DNA of 64,000 nt from Dickeya poaceiphila (lineage in GTDB: Bacteria; Pseudomonadota; Gammaproteobacteria; Enterobacterales; Enterobacteriaceae): the NCBI RefSeq assembly GCF_007858975.2, contig NZ_CP042220.2, positions 3,906,001 through 3,970,000 on the forward strand, written 5' to 3'. Positions 8,232-16,697 of the stretch are shown in pieces (position 1 is the stretch's first letter; the number at the start of each line of letters is the position of its first letter). Below the pieces are notes generated by a model. It was not told the DNA's origin, did no database searches, and saw only the letters and a program-made list of their open reading frames with translations. A program made the translations under genes and the position numbers.

Positions 8232-9478
8232 TCCGTTATTTCTATCTTGTCTGCGCCCTGCCATGCGGAACTGTCGCTTAAAATTATTTGATCGCCCGCG
8301 CGTAATCCGCTGGTAACCTGAATAAAGTCAGCGGACCCCTGGCCAAAATTCACTTTCATTTTGGTCGCAATCTTATCTTTTTTATCAATTACATAGAGTG
8401 TGGAAGGTAAATTGTTTTGCGCATAAGGCGGTCTTTCTACAAACAGCGTCTTTTCTATTTTTGTCACCCCAATCAGACCATCAACGCTCAGGTCTGGGCG
8501 GGCTTCCTGAGGCAAAGGCCCGGTGAAGGCAACATCAACTTTTACCGTACCATTGACGACCGCCGGATCAACCCTTGATACCTGCCCTTCGAATTTGCTG
8601 CGCCCCGTATTAATAGTAACAGGCTGACCAACCGTTAAATCTCTAGACTGCAGTTCCGGGACTTTTAATTCAGCGTAAAGATCCTTTTCTTTGGCTAAAC
8701 GCGCGATATTACTGCCAGTGGTGATCCGCTGACCGGCCTGAACCGCAACATCCTGCAAAACCCCATCAATGGGAGACGTCACATTAAGAGATTCCACTTC
8801 CTGTTTATATAACGCAACCAGAGAAGCAGATTTATTCAGACGCATTTGGTTTGCTTTAATATCGGCCTCAACACTTTGCTTAAGCGTGGCCAATCGCTTT
8901 TCTTCAAATGCAACCTGATGACGATATTGTTCGGTATTAATACGGGTGGTTTCATATTCCAGCATCGGTACTGCCAGAATATATTTTTTCTGAGCTTTTA
9001 AGCGGGCTTCTGATGCCAGCAGGCGCGACCCGGCATCCAAAAGAACAGCTTCCTGATTTAACACTTTGTTTTTTAGTTCTGCGTTTTTAGCATCGATTTC
9101 AGCGCGTAAAGCATCATACCCCAGTTTATTTTCCTGATATTGTTGTTCAACAGTAGGGTTGCTCATCCTGACTAACAGATCCCCTTTTTTGACCCGCGCC
9201 CCTGCCTTATAAATCACTTCCTCAACCCGTGCATCTACACTGGCCGACACCCAGTTGATATCCTGGGGAAGAAGGACGCCATTGCCCCTTACCTCAACAG
9301 AAAAATTACCGAATTTCACTTCAGCGACTGAAAGGCTGCTGAGTGAGACTTTATAAGGTGAAAATTTGAAGTTGTAGATCACAGCAAGCGCCACAACCAG
9401 CCCCATCATCACAGCAAACGGCTTAGCGTATTTTTTAAAGCGAATTCTGTTTCCTGTTTGTACTAACGAAATATCCAT
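8228..9478 (-). CDS. HlyD/MacA-family periplasmic adaptor subunit
   Basis: A 416-residue membrane fusion protein counted from ATG 9478, chosen for the good AAGGGGAATAAC ribosome site; the frame is open 19 codons further upstream. It has one N-terminal TM helix (FAVMMGLVVALAVIYNF), then a lipoyl/biotinyl-like half-motif (VEVRGNGVLLP), a long coiled-coil hairpin near residues 100-220 and the second lipoyl half with a beta-barrel (SPIDGVLQDVAVQAGQRI). It bridges the inner-membrane ABC pump to an outer-membrane channel; no TolC-like gene is in the window. It is the first gene of the sigma-54-controlled operon. Confidence 0.9.
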   Translation of the reverse strand: MDISLVQTGNRIRFKKYAKPFAVMMGLVVALAVIYNFKFSPYKVSLSSLSVAEVKFGNFSVEVRGNGVLLPQDINWVSASVDARVEEVIYKAGARVKKGDLLVRMSNPTVEQQYQENKLGYDALRAEIDAKNAELKNKVLNQEAVLLDAGSRLLASEARLKAQKKYILAVPMLEYETTRINTEQYRHQVAFEEKRLATLKQSVEADIKANQMRLNKSASLVALYKQEVESLNVTSPIDGVLQDVAVQAGQRITTGSNIARLAKEKDLYAELKVPELQSRDLTVGQPVTINTGRSKFEGQVSRVDPAVVNGTVKVDVAFTGPLPQEARPDLSVDGLIGVTKIEKTLFVERPPYAQNNLPSTLYVIDKKDKIATKMKVNFGQGSADFIQVTSGLRAGDQIILSDSSAWQGADKIEITE

Positions 9479-9510
9479 TGTTATTCCCCTTAAGAATGCA
9501 GCCAGATCTA

Positions 9511-9527
9511 TGCAGATATTGTGCCAA
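9511..9527 (-). promoter_or_regulatory. sigma-54 promoter of the efflux operon
   Basis: Read on the minus strand, TTGGCACAATATCTGCA has GG and GC exactly 10 nt apart (-24/-12). The -12 box is CTGCA instead of TTGCA. Predicted start is near 9500, 22 nt before the adaptor ATG. Confidence 0.75.
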
Positions 9528-9693
9528 CACACCAATTGAAATAAAAAACAATTAAAATCAATAAATTAACTAAATCACAAATCCAAGATGTTGATCAGCG
9601 CAACGTTGTCGATCCCGTTTATGGAATGACGCTGCGTTTCATGCAGCAGCTATCGCGCCAGGCTTTAGTCCTGACAAGGCTTCCCGGCTAAAA

Positions 9694-9707
9694 TCCCATT
9701 ATTGGGA
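9694..9707. promoter_or_regulatory. enhancer-type palindrome 1 (TCCC-N6-GGGA)
   Basis: TCCCATTATTGGGA, inside a longer ATCCCA/TGGGAT dyad at 9693-9708. It is one of three related sites between the two divergent sigma-54 promoters and a probable binding site for the NtrC-type regulator. Confidence 0.7.
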
Positions 9708-9735
9708 TGATATTCCAACCTTTCAAAATCTCACG

Positions 9736-9749
9736 TCCCAAAATCGGGA
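9736..9749. promoter_or_regulatory. enhancer-type palindrome 2 (TCCC-N6-GGGA)
   Basis: TCCCAAAATCGGGA. Its centre is 42 bp from palindrome 1, close to four helical turns, so both face the same side of DNA. Confidence 0.7.
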
Positions 9750-9758
9750 AATCACACA

Positions 9759-9772
9759 TCCCTAATTTGGGA
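9759..9772. promoter_or_regulatory. enhancer-type palindrome 3 (TCCC-N6-GGGA)
   Basis: TCCCTAATTTGGGA. Its centre is 23 bp from palindrome 2 and about 84 bp before the predicted start of the rightward promoter. A weaker fourth copy (TCCC-N6-GGAA) is at 9613-9626. Confidence 0.7.
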
Positions 9773-9822
9773 TATCGCCAAAAGAATCATAAATTTCAAT
9801 CTGTTAATTTATTAAAAAACAT

Positions 9823-9838
9823 TGGCACAGCGATTGCT
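9823..9838 (+). promoter_or_regulatory. sigma-54 promoter of the AraC-type regulator gene
   Basis: TGGCACAGCGATTGCT matches the -24/-12 consensus (TGGCAC-N5-TTGC) with correct GG-N10-GC spacing (GG 9824-9825, GC 9836-9837). Predicted start is near 9849, about 59 nt before the ATG at 9908. Confidence 0.85.
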
Positions 9839-9907
9839 AGTTAAATTACAAGACACAGACCGCGTAATTTCATTATCAAAAAATCACCGATAGCATAAGG
9901 AGTGTGT

Positions 9908-10453
9908 ATGTTAGAACGTAAATTAACTGACGTAGAAAAAGAGGAGTTCACTAAAAAAATAATGGATGATCTCGAAGAGAGGCATCTGAAAATATATGGA
10001 AAGCAGGCCAAAGCTGAGAAAACGCATTGCATTATGAAAGTGATTCACTACATAATCGAGAATATTTCAGAAGACATTTTGTTAGAAGATCTGGAAGAGA
10101 TATCAGGAAAGACACGCTTTGATATTTGCCGTATTTTCAATCTTTTTTATGGTACTACACCCATAAAATGGTTGTGGAAAGTGAGACTTGCATTAGCTAA
10201 AGAATTTATCGACCTGGCTCCCCACTGGTCCTTAACGGAAATCAGTTGCGCATGTGGATTTTCATCTCTACCACATTTTTCGAGAAGCTTCAGCCTCGCG
10301 TATAACCAGACGCCGATGAACTTCAAGAAAGATGCACGCACAAAAATAAACAGTGAAAGAAAAAGAAAAAATAAAGAATTCGACATTATGTTTGGTGTCA
10401 ATAAAAATGTTTTCTCAAAAAATGTACTCATCAACAATCTGCATTTAATATAA
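9908..10453 (+). CDS. AraC-type transcriptional regulator, DNA-binding domain only
   Basis: A 181-residue protein. ATG 9908 follows a strong AAGGAG site; a GTG two codons earlier is less likely. A short charged N-terminal helix region (residues 1-33) precedes a double helix-turn-helix AraC domain at about 35-145, including GFSSLPHFSRSFSLAYNQTPMNF, the second HTH with its family signature. There is no sugar- or effector-binding domain. The basic tail (residues 145-160, many Lys/Arg) and the low-GC codons differ from core genes. It is driven by its own sigma-54 promoter opposite the efflux operon. It probably relays the response-regulator signal to other targets, such as the biosynthetic genes; this is inference. 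Confidence 0.85.
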   Translation: MLERKLTDVEKEEFTKKIMDDLEERHLKIYGKQAKAEKTHCIMKVIHYIIENISEDILLEDLEEISGKTRFDICRIFNLFYGTTPIKWLWKVRLALAKEFIDLAPHWSLTEISCACGFSSLPHFSRSFSLAYNQTPMNFKKDARTKINSERKRKNKEFDIMFGVNKNVFSKNVLINNLHLI

Positions 10454-10519
10454 TTATAAAAAACTCTGTAAACAATTCTTGATAACTGCCACCCATTAAA
10501 GGTGAGTGCTGACGCGCTC

Positions 10520-10716
10520 ACCGAGCTACCGCGAACGGCCATTGCCAGTTTGCACTTCTGCCAAGGGATTTGGTTACTAACAGGACCAACAACCGGCCAT
10601 GCCGATAAAACATCATAAAGAGGCGTAAGGTGATAGCGACCTTGTGGCCCAATAGCGATACTGAAATTTTTGGCGTGCCCATCTGTAGCCGCTATCAGCC
10701 AGAAAATAATTGAAGT
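10520..10716 (-). pseudogene. hipA: hipA toxin kinase remnant
   Basis: A fragment translating as FWLIAATDGHAKNFSI, then LTPLYDVLSAWP and KLAMAVRGSSVS, which is the C-terminal kinase core of HipA-type toxins (the DGHAKNFS loop is diagnostic). Both ends are cut off and no HipB is near. It lies between the AraC-type gene and the first integrase remnant, and looks like debris of an older island insertion. Confidence 0.7.
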
Positions 10717-10764
10717 CGTCACGAGTGAATACATAACGCTTTGAGCGTTTCAGCCGCGACTGAA

Positions 10765-11231
10765 TTAGGCCGCACGTACCGATAAGCCTGATTCAATAAG
10801 CGAGCTACAGGCCATCGTCCTGAAGCCATGCCCACAAACCTCTACCTTGGTGTCATACCCCATCACTCGCAGCGCTTTGTTCACCGTGTTCTCACTCATG
10901 GGTTTACGCGGGTCGTGGTCGCCAATAAAGATAAGCTCATGGTCGCCGCTAAATTGCTGGATTTGCTTCAACGTCGCCAGCGCCTGCCGGGAAAGCGGCA
11001 CCAGGTGCGGAGTACGCATTTTTGAGCCACGGTGAGAGTGTTTTACGCCGTCGATGGGTTCACGCTCTGGTGGAATCGTCCACAGGGCGGTATCAAAATC
11101 TATCTCTGACCAGCGTGCAAAGCGCAGTTCGCTGGAGCGGATAAAAATCAATAACGTCAACTCGACCGCCAGACGGGTTAATGGCCTGCCGGTGTAGTTA
11201 TCGAACGTACTTTGGTATCTGTCAGGGCCAT
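10765..11231 (-). pseudogene. P4-type integrase remnant 1 (internally deleted)
   Basis: The start (MALTDTKVR from ATG 11229-11231) is joined out of frame to the catalytic domain (DNYTGRPLTRLAVELTLL onward), so about 190 codons are missing. The catalytic Arg (RSSELRFARW) and HGFRTM remain. A further deletion after LIESGL removes the segment before RAAYIHKAEHL, and the frame stops before the catalytic Tyr. It is closely similar to the split integrase at 15294-17618. An att-like site lies 204 bp upstream, the normal layout for these genes. Confidence 0.9.
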
Positions 11232-11434
11232 CATGGTTATCCTTCCATAATCCTGCTGTGAGTATATAAGCCATATAGAACCAACATATATACTCGGTTC
11301 TATACTCACAAGCAGATTGATGTGGGTAGAATCAGATTGACTTCGGTTGACAGAAAACTCGGGAAAAGCCTTGTGTGGCGCGGATTTCAGGCATAAAAAA
11401 AGACGTTGATTGACGTCTATTTATATACTGTTGA

Positions 11435-11449
11435 CGAAGGCCGGACACG
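11435..11449. repeat. att-like copy of the leuX 3' end (outermost)
   Basis: CGAAGGCCGGAC is followed by ACG instead of TCG. It is identical over 12 bp to the leuX segment at 30750 and to the site at 17810. The preceding tract (AAAAAAAGACGT ... GACGTCTATTTATATACTGTTG) is shared with the 17810 site. Confidence 0.75.
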
Positions 11450-11690
11450 CAAAATGATGTAATTAATTGAATAATAAAATTTAATACTCACCGATCTAAT
11501 TTAGATGCCCCCTTTTATGCCCCCACTTCATTTTTAGCCCATGTTTTCAATGAGCTATATCACGTCATTTTATCAATAAGATTAATTCTTATCCGTTCCG
11601 GTTCGATTCCGTGCAACAGATCCTAACCCAACCCCGCGATGACGAAAATGTTGTTCATGAATGGCGTATGGCTATTTTCTGTACCGTTCA

Positions 11691-11707
11691 CTATACTGGA
11701 TGTATAG
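11691..11707. promoter_or_regulatory. operator of the tacAT pair
   Basis: CTATAC-TGGAT-GTATAG is a perfect 6-bp inverted repeat 26 bp before the antitoxin start, where a ribbon-helix-helix TacA would bind for autorepression. Confidence 0.6.
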
Positions 11708-11732
11708 CTATTCGCTACACAGAGAGGTCACG

Positions 11733-12005
11733 ATGCGAACAGAGACAAAAGAAATGCCGATTAATATTCGTGCTAAAGCATCACAGCGGGAGCTGATTGA
11801 TGTCGCTGCTAAATTGCTGTCGAAATCAAGAACAGAGTTTATCCTTGATGCTGCCTGCCGTGAGGCTGAAGATGTGTTGTTGGATCAACGGCTGTTTCTG
11901 GTCAATGATGAACAATATGATGCTTTCATTCAGGTGTTGGAATCACCAGTCACAGATAATCCGCGTGTGAATGCATTACTGAACAGGAAATCTCCGTGGG
12001 AATAA
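11733..12005 (+). CDS. tacA: TacA-type antitoxin (DUF1778)
   Basis: A 90-residue protein starting at ATG 11733 (MRTETKEMPINIRAKASQRE). The N-terminal ribbon-helix-helix (about residues 5-50, TEFILDAACREAEDVLLDQ) and the neutralising tail (FIQVLESPVTDNPRVNALL) are typical of DUF1778/TacA. It represses its own operon and blocks the acetyltransferase toxin encoded 10 nt back in overlap. The operator palindrome is directly upstream. Confidence 0.9.
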   Translation: MRTETKEMPINIRAKASQRELIDVAAKLLSKSRTEFILDAACREAEDVLLDQRLFLVNDEQYDAFIQVLESPVTDNPRVNALLNRKSPWE

Positions 12006-12475
12006 CGGCACCTGAATTATTGCTGCCTCAACATGCAGTTGTGGATTTTCATTGTTCAGAGCCGTCATTGAATGAATGGCTGAAACGCAAGGCGTTAAAA
12101 AATCAGACACTGGGCGCTTCACGCACCTTCGTGGTGTGTGAAGCCGGTACACATCGTGTGGTGGGGTTCTATGCCCTCGCGTCGGGTAGCATCCAGCGTC
12201 AGGTTGCACCGGGCGCATTCCGGCGCAATATGCCTGACCCCATTCCTGTTCTGGTACTTGGCCGATTAGCCGTTGATGAACGTTATCAACGTATGGGGAT
12301 CGGTGCCGGGCTTCTGAAAGATGCGGTACTCCGCTCCCGCAATGTAGCGCAGCAGGTAGGCAACAAAGCGTTATTGGTACATGCGTTATCTGATGAGGCA
12401 AAAGCGTTCTACCAATACTGGGGTTTTATCCCGTCAGAAATACAGGAACACACCTTATTATTATCGTTATGGTAA
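11996..12475 (+). CDS. tacT: TacT-type GNAT toxin (aminoacyl-tRNA acetyltransferase)
   Basis: A 159-residue GNAT protein. Visible motifs are FYALASGSI, the beta4 core LVLGRLAVDERYQRMGIGAGLLKDA (Q/RxxGxG/A acetyl-CoA loop RYQRMGIG) and AFYQYWGFIPS near the C terminus with the catalytic-type Tyr. TacT toxins acetylate the amino group of charged tRNAs and stop translation. The GTG start at 11996 overlaps tacA by 10 nt, which couples antitoxin and toxin. Both genes look intact. Confidence 0.9.
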   Translation: MGITAPELLLPQHAVVDFHCSEPSLNEWLKRKALKNQTLGASRTFVVCEAGTHRVVGFYALASGSIQRQVAPGAFRRNMPDPIPVLVLGRLAVDERYQRMGIGAGLLKDAVLRSRNVAQQVGNKALLVHALSDEAKAFYQYWGFIPSEIQEHTLLLSLW

Positions 12476-12627
12476 TAATTTTTTATCAAAATAAAGAGGG
12501 TTTATGTAACGCCTTAATCACTGATAAAGAAGAGAGTAACATGCTAAAAATGACAAATAGCCAGGCTGGCAAGCAAACATTTAAGCATGCTGATTTAAAA
12601 TAAATGGCGTCATTTCCCATCACTATT

Positions 12628-13922
12628 GAGAGCGTTCAGAATTCTGTGTCACGTTAAAAATTCTACAACGTCATCACGTTATTTAGTCGCCCTTCAAAAT
12701 AAATGGCCAACTGTGACAATGTCAAATTCCAGCTCTGGATGGGCATTGTCCATTTTTCCTGTGCGTTCATCAGCCCCAGATAAAGCAGCTTCAACAGACT
12801 GTTTTCATTCGGGAAAGCACCTTTGGTTTTGGTCAGCTTCCTGAACTGTCTGTGCACCGATTCGATAGCATTTGTGGTGTAAATGACTTTGCGGATATTT
12901 GCCGGATAGCGGAAGTACGCTGACAGATTGTCCCACTTGCGTCGCCACGACTGGAGCACCACCGGATACTGCAACCCCCATTTCGCTTCCAGCTCATCCA
13001 GTGCCATTTCGGCCGCTTCTTTTGACACTGCACGGTAGACTGGCTTCAGGTCGGTCATGAAGGCTTTATGGTGCTTTGAGGCCACATATTTAATCGAATT
13101 GCGTATCTGATGAATGACGCACAACTGCACTTCCGTCTGCGGATAAATGCTGTTTATTGCCTCTGGGAAGCCGGTCAGCCCGTCCACGCAGGCAATCAGA
13201 ATGTCTTTAACACCGCGATTTTGCAGGTCGCTTAATACCGACAGCCAGAAGTTAGCCCCCTCACTTTCTGACAGATACAGGCCCAGAACTTCCTTTTTAC
13301 CTTCCAGATTCAGGGCCAGCACGGTGTAAACCGCTTTGCTCTGATAGCGGCCATCTTCCCGAATTTTATAGTGAATAGCGTCCAGCCAGACGAAGGGATA
13401 AACCTGCTCCAGCGGGCGCTGTTGCCACTGTTTTAGTTCAGGGATGACTTTATCGGTTACTGCACTGATGGTGGCAGTGGACACGCTGAAGGCATATAAA
13501 TCTTCGATCTCCCGGCTAATGTCCTGATAGCTCATCCCCAGTGCAAACAGGCGAATGATCTTGTGTTCGATCTCGTCGGATAACGTGGTCTGATGTTTTT
13601 TCACCAACTGGGGTTCAAAAGTGCCATTACGATCGCGCGGAGTCGCCAGTTCGAAGCTGCCCGTCGGGGCTTTAATGGTCTTTTTGCCGGAGCCATTTTT
13701 ACGGTTAGCTTCAACGTCCTGAGCCAGATGAGAGTCCAGTTCCGCAGAGAGGGCAGCTTCCGTTAACTGTTTGATTAAAGGCGTTAAGATACCATCTTTG
13801 CCCGTTAATGCCTGACCGGACTGGAGGGCTTTAAGCGCTTTATCGAAATCGAAGGGCTGGGACATATGTCATTCCTTTTTGATTGTATATTACTGGAATG
13901 ACACAGAATTTCTAACACTCCC
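12628..13922 (-). mobile_element. IS256-family insertion sequence, copy 1
   Basis: 1295 bp bounded by imperfect inverted repeats (GAGAGCGTTCAGAATTCTG and GGGAGTGTTAGAAATTCTG). It is almost identical to the copy at 44725. The flanking 8 bp (TCACTATT and CAATACAA) do not match, so there is no target-site duplication; one side was probably changed by a deletion or recombination after insertion. Confidence 0.9.
12663..13865 (-). CDS. IS256-family transposase
   Basis: A 400-residue DDE transposase (MSQPFDFDKALKALQSG start). Catalytic residues fit the family: Asp in VWLDAIHYKIRED, Asp in ACVDGLTGFPEAI and Glu in TTNAIESVHRQFRK. It is full length and identical in protein sequence to the copy at 44760-45962, so both appear recently mobile. 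Confidence 0.97.
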   Translation of the reverse strand: MSQPFDFDKALKALQSGQALTGKDGILTPLIKQLTEAALSAELDSHLAQDVEANRKNGSGKKTIKAPTGSFELATPRDRNGTFEPQLVKKHQTTLSDEIEHKIIRLFALGMSYQDISREIEDLYAFSVSTATISAVTDKVIPELKQWQQRPLEQVYPFVWLDAIHYKIREDGRYQSKAVYTVLALNLEGKKEVLGLYLSESEGANFWLSVLSDLQNRGVKDILIACVDGLTGFPEAINSIYPQTEVQLCVIHQIRNSIKYVASKHHKAFMTDLKPVYRAVSKEAAEMALDELEAKWGLQYPVVLQSWRRKWDNLSAYFRYPANIRKVIYTTNAIESVHRQFRKLTKTKGAFPNENSLLKLLYLGLMNAQEKWTMPIQSWNLTLSQLAIYFEGRLNNVMTL

Positions 13923-14129
13923 CAATACAATTTAGATAAGTTAACCTATCTACATGGATTTATTTATTATAATAAGGTGAGCACCTCTTTGCCCAACTTT
14001 ATTATATTCACTACTCCATCGATTCGCAGACAAAGTTTTTAAATATCACTAACTCTGAATACCCCGCCGTTCATTAATCCATATTTTTTTAATCCACTCT
14101 AATATATTATTAAAAAACATTAGAGCGAA

Positions 14130-15062
14130 TTATCTATTCCAGAGCGCTTTGTGTACTTTTCCTGTCTGGTGATAATCAGAAACCAGATCGATAAACTCTT
14201 TAAAATCTTTGTTCTCTACTACCAAGCGGTTGACGGATTGCCAATCAATACTTGTTCGCTCTCGTGCAGGAATCAGAGTTTGGCTATTACCGGGATCTTG
14301 CGGATTAAGAAGGATCACACCAATACCATGCAATGCACACAACATCTGCAGTTCTCTTTCTACGCCACGCTGCTTATCTTCATTTATTTCGGTCGCGACG
14401 AGATAACCAAAATTGGCCCAGCTTGAATTGCTCACAGCCTGGAAGAAACATTCTCGAACATTGCTACGGTTAAGCTGACGTTTTACTTCAAAAGACCACA
14501 GACGGGTTAAACGCCCTTCGCTATACCGTACACAGTTTTGCACGACGCTATCCCAACCTTTATCGAGAGGCTGCAATGCAACAATATCAGGATAAAGCCA
14601 ATGGTTTGCCCCAAGGCCTTTGTTGTTGCTTGAACGCTTTTCATCGATACGGCGGCAAAGTAATTCTTCTTCTTCAGAAAGGTATTCGATCAAAAGCGGG
14701 TAAAGGGAATGCTCAGAAAAGCTTACCGTCTCAGCAGATGGAGTGGGAGCGATATCAAAAGATGACTCTTGCTGCATACCATTATCAATTTCCTTACCCC
14801 AGTAAAATAGTCTAGGCCGAGGCTTGTCACGCGTCATAACATGGGGACACATTGCTTTTGCCTGAACGGTTCTGCTCCCACCGACTTCAGCTGCTATTTG
14901 ACTCAAGAAATCTTCATCGCTGGCAAAACGAGGGTTTTGACGCTTGTCGGCAAGTTCTGCACCATAGTGATCAATGATCTTTTGGGCAAGCTGGCGAGCT
15001 GTGAATTGTTCATCAGGATTAGCCTGAAGAACATTAATAATCATCTGCGGGCGACTAGTCAT
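14130..15062 (-). CDS. HrgA-like (COG2958) protein: winged helix plus PD-(D/E)xK nuclease-like domain
   Basis: A 310-residue protein. Residues 1-90 look like a winged-helix region of the kind fused to restriction enzymes (MIINVLQANPDEQFTARQLAQKI). The C-terminal half has a PD-(D/E)xK pattern: Asp159 in LYPDIVAL, Glu192 and Lys194 in WSFEVKRQL and Gln208 in FFQAVS, which resembles Mrr-type nucleases. It matches what I know of the HrgA/COG2958 family, linked to restriction islands; no methyltransferase is adjacent. A standalone defence nuclease is the best guess. It sits alone between an IS256-family element and a broken integrase gene. Confidence 0.65.
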   Translation of the reverse strand: MTSRPQMIINVLQANPDEQFTARQLAQKIIDHYGAELADKRQNPRFASDEDFLSQIAAEVGGSRTVQAKAMCPHVMTRDKPRPRLFYWGKEIDNGMQQESSFDIAPTPSAETVSFSEHSLYPLLIEYLSEEEELLCRRIDEKRSSNNKGLGANHWLYPDIVALQPLDKGWDSVVQNCVRYSEGRLTRLWSFEVKRQLNRSNVRECFFQAVSNSSWANFGYLVATEINEDKQRGVERELQMLCALHGIGVILLNPQDPGNSQTLIPARERTSIDWQSVNRLVVENKDFKEFIDLVSDYHQTGKVHKALWNR

Positions 15063-15546
15063 GGCTCCTGCCTTTGATGTAACAGTAAGAACGCTTCTAT
15101 CTAAATGAATGGCTAAATCTCAGATGCTGCTTTTCTGATGGGACAGTGTAAAACTACCTATCACTTGAACCAAGCTTACAATATGAGTTTTTGGCATTAA
15201 ACAACAGATTTCATTACCAAAACGGACACTCCATCAGAAGCCATGTTATAGAAAAAACAAGGTATGTCAGACACATACCTTAAATACACCTAATCATCCC
15301 GTGCTTAATTTAGCAAAATCAAACGGACTCACTGCCTTCTCACGATTCGCATCAAGAAAATCAGCCCACCACTGCAGCATCAGTCTGCGCTCATCCAGAT
15401 GCTCGGCCTTATGAATATAAGCCGCACGCACAGAGTTACGCTCCATATGGCTCATCTGGCGTTCTACTGCGTCACGCGACCATAAGCCCGACTCGATCAG
15501 CGAGCTACAGGCCATCTGATCCTACCCACGTAATGTGGACACAGCC

Positions 15547-16401
15547 CTAAGCGAGGTTTTCGTTTTCAAACTGTTCCGGGCTGAGACCGCCACAGGCACT
15601 ATGACGACGCCAGCGATTGTAATCACACTCGATATAATTAAATACTGTCGTCCGCATAATTTCACGGTCGGTAAAACGCTCTCCGTGGATACATTCCACT
15701 TTCAGTGAATGAAAGAAGCTTTCCGCGCACGCATTATCGTAGCAACAACCTTTTGCGCTCATGCTGCCGTGCAGGCTGTGCCGCTTCAGCAATGCCTGAT
15801 AATCCGCTGAACAGTACTGCCCGCCGCGATCCGTGTGAACGATAACGTTTTTCGGGCGTTTACGCCGCCAGAGTGCCATCTGTAACGCATCGCAGGCCAG
15901 TTTCGCCGTCATTCGTGAGGACATCGACCAGCCAATAACAGCACGAGACCACAGGTCCATCACCACTGCCAGATACAGCCAGCCCTCATCCGTGCGAAGA
16001 TACGTGATATCGCCTGCCCACTTCTGGTTCGGGCCGCTGGCGATGAAGTCCTGCTTCAGCAGGTTTTCCGATACCGGCAGACCGTGTTCACGGTAGCTGA
16101 CCGGGCTGAATTTGCGGCTGGCTTCTGCCCGTAATCCCTGACGGCGCAGGCTGGCGGCGATAGTTTTGATGTTGTACTCCGGCAACTCATCAGCAAGGCG
16201 CGGCGTACCATAACGCTGCTTTGCCTCAGTGAATGCCTGACTGACAGCAGTATCACAGATGAGCCGGAACTGCTGGCGTGGGCCGGGTTGATGGCGACGT
16301 TTGAGCCAGGCATACCAGCCGCTTCGGGCAACCCGAAGCACCCGGCACATGGCTTTGACGCTGAACTCAGCCTGATGCTTTTCGATGAAGACAACCTTCA
16401 T
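15547..16401 (-). CDS. IS3-family transposase OrfB
   Basis: A 284-residue rve-type DDE integrase core: Asp in [20 protein letters not shown], Asp in [13 protein letters not shown] and Glu in [14 protein letters not shown], preceded by the HTH_21 region. It begins as an ATGA overlap with orfA; production of OrfAB probably needs a -1 ribosomal frameshift. Full length. Confidence 0.95.
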   Translation of the reverse strand: MKVVFIEKHQAEFSVKAMCRVLRVARSGWYAWLKRRHQPGPRQQFRLICDTAVSQAFTEAKQRYGTPRLADELPEYNIKTIAASLRRQGLRAEASRKFSPVSYREHGLPVSENLLKQDFIASGPNQKWAGDITYLRTDEGWLYLAVVMDLWSRAVIGWSMSSRMTAKLACDALQMALWRRKRPKNVIVHTDRGGQYCSADYQALLKRHSLHGSMSAKGCCYDNACAESFFHSLKVECIHGERFTDREIMRTTVFNYIECDYNRWRRHSACGGLSPEQFENENLA

Positions 16402-16697
16402 TTCAGGCGCTTCGCGAAGTATGTCGCGGCCTTTTGGAGAATGGCCAGTTCTTCAGCCTGCTCCGCCAGTTGCCGCTTAAGCCGGGCATTTTCAGCCGCC
16501 AGTTCATTTTCGCGTTCTGAGGAGGTCATCTGTTGCTGTTGTTTACTGCGCCAGTTGTAGAGCTGGGATTCATACAGGCTGAGTTCACGGGCGGCGGCGG
16601 CAACACCGATGCGTTCAGCGAGTTTCAGGGCTTCATCGCGGAATTCGGGTGTGTACTGTTTACGGGCCGTTTTGCTGTTTGATGCTGGTTTTGTCAT
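16398..16697 (-). CDS. IS3-family transposase OrfA
   Basis: A 99-residue helix-turn-helix protein ([19 protein letters not shown]) followed by a leucine-zipper region (residues 60-95), the DNA-binding and dimerisation part of IS3-family transposases. It overlaps orfB by 4 nt. Confidence 0.93.
   Translation of the reverse strand: MTKPASNSKTARKQYTPEFRDEALKLAERIGVAAAARELSLYESQLYNWRSKQQQQMTSSERENELAAENARLKRQLAEQAEELAILQKAATYFAKRLK

Noticed and set aside
9681..9773. Possible CRISPR-like repeats in the efflux promoter region
   Set aside because: The repeated units are 14-bp palindromes with variable cores and irregular spacing; they fit regulator sites, not CRISPR. No array was found anywhere in the window.
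10147..10520. Left part of the minus-strand frame that contains the HipA fragment
   Set aside because: It runs antisense through the AraC-type gene; only the part right of about 10520 resembles HipA.
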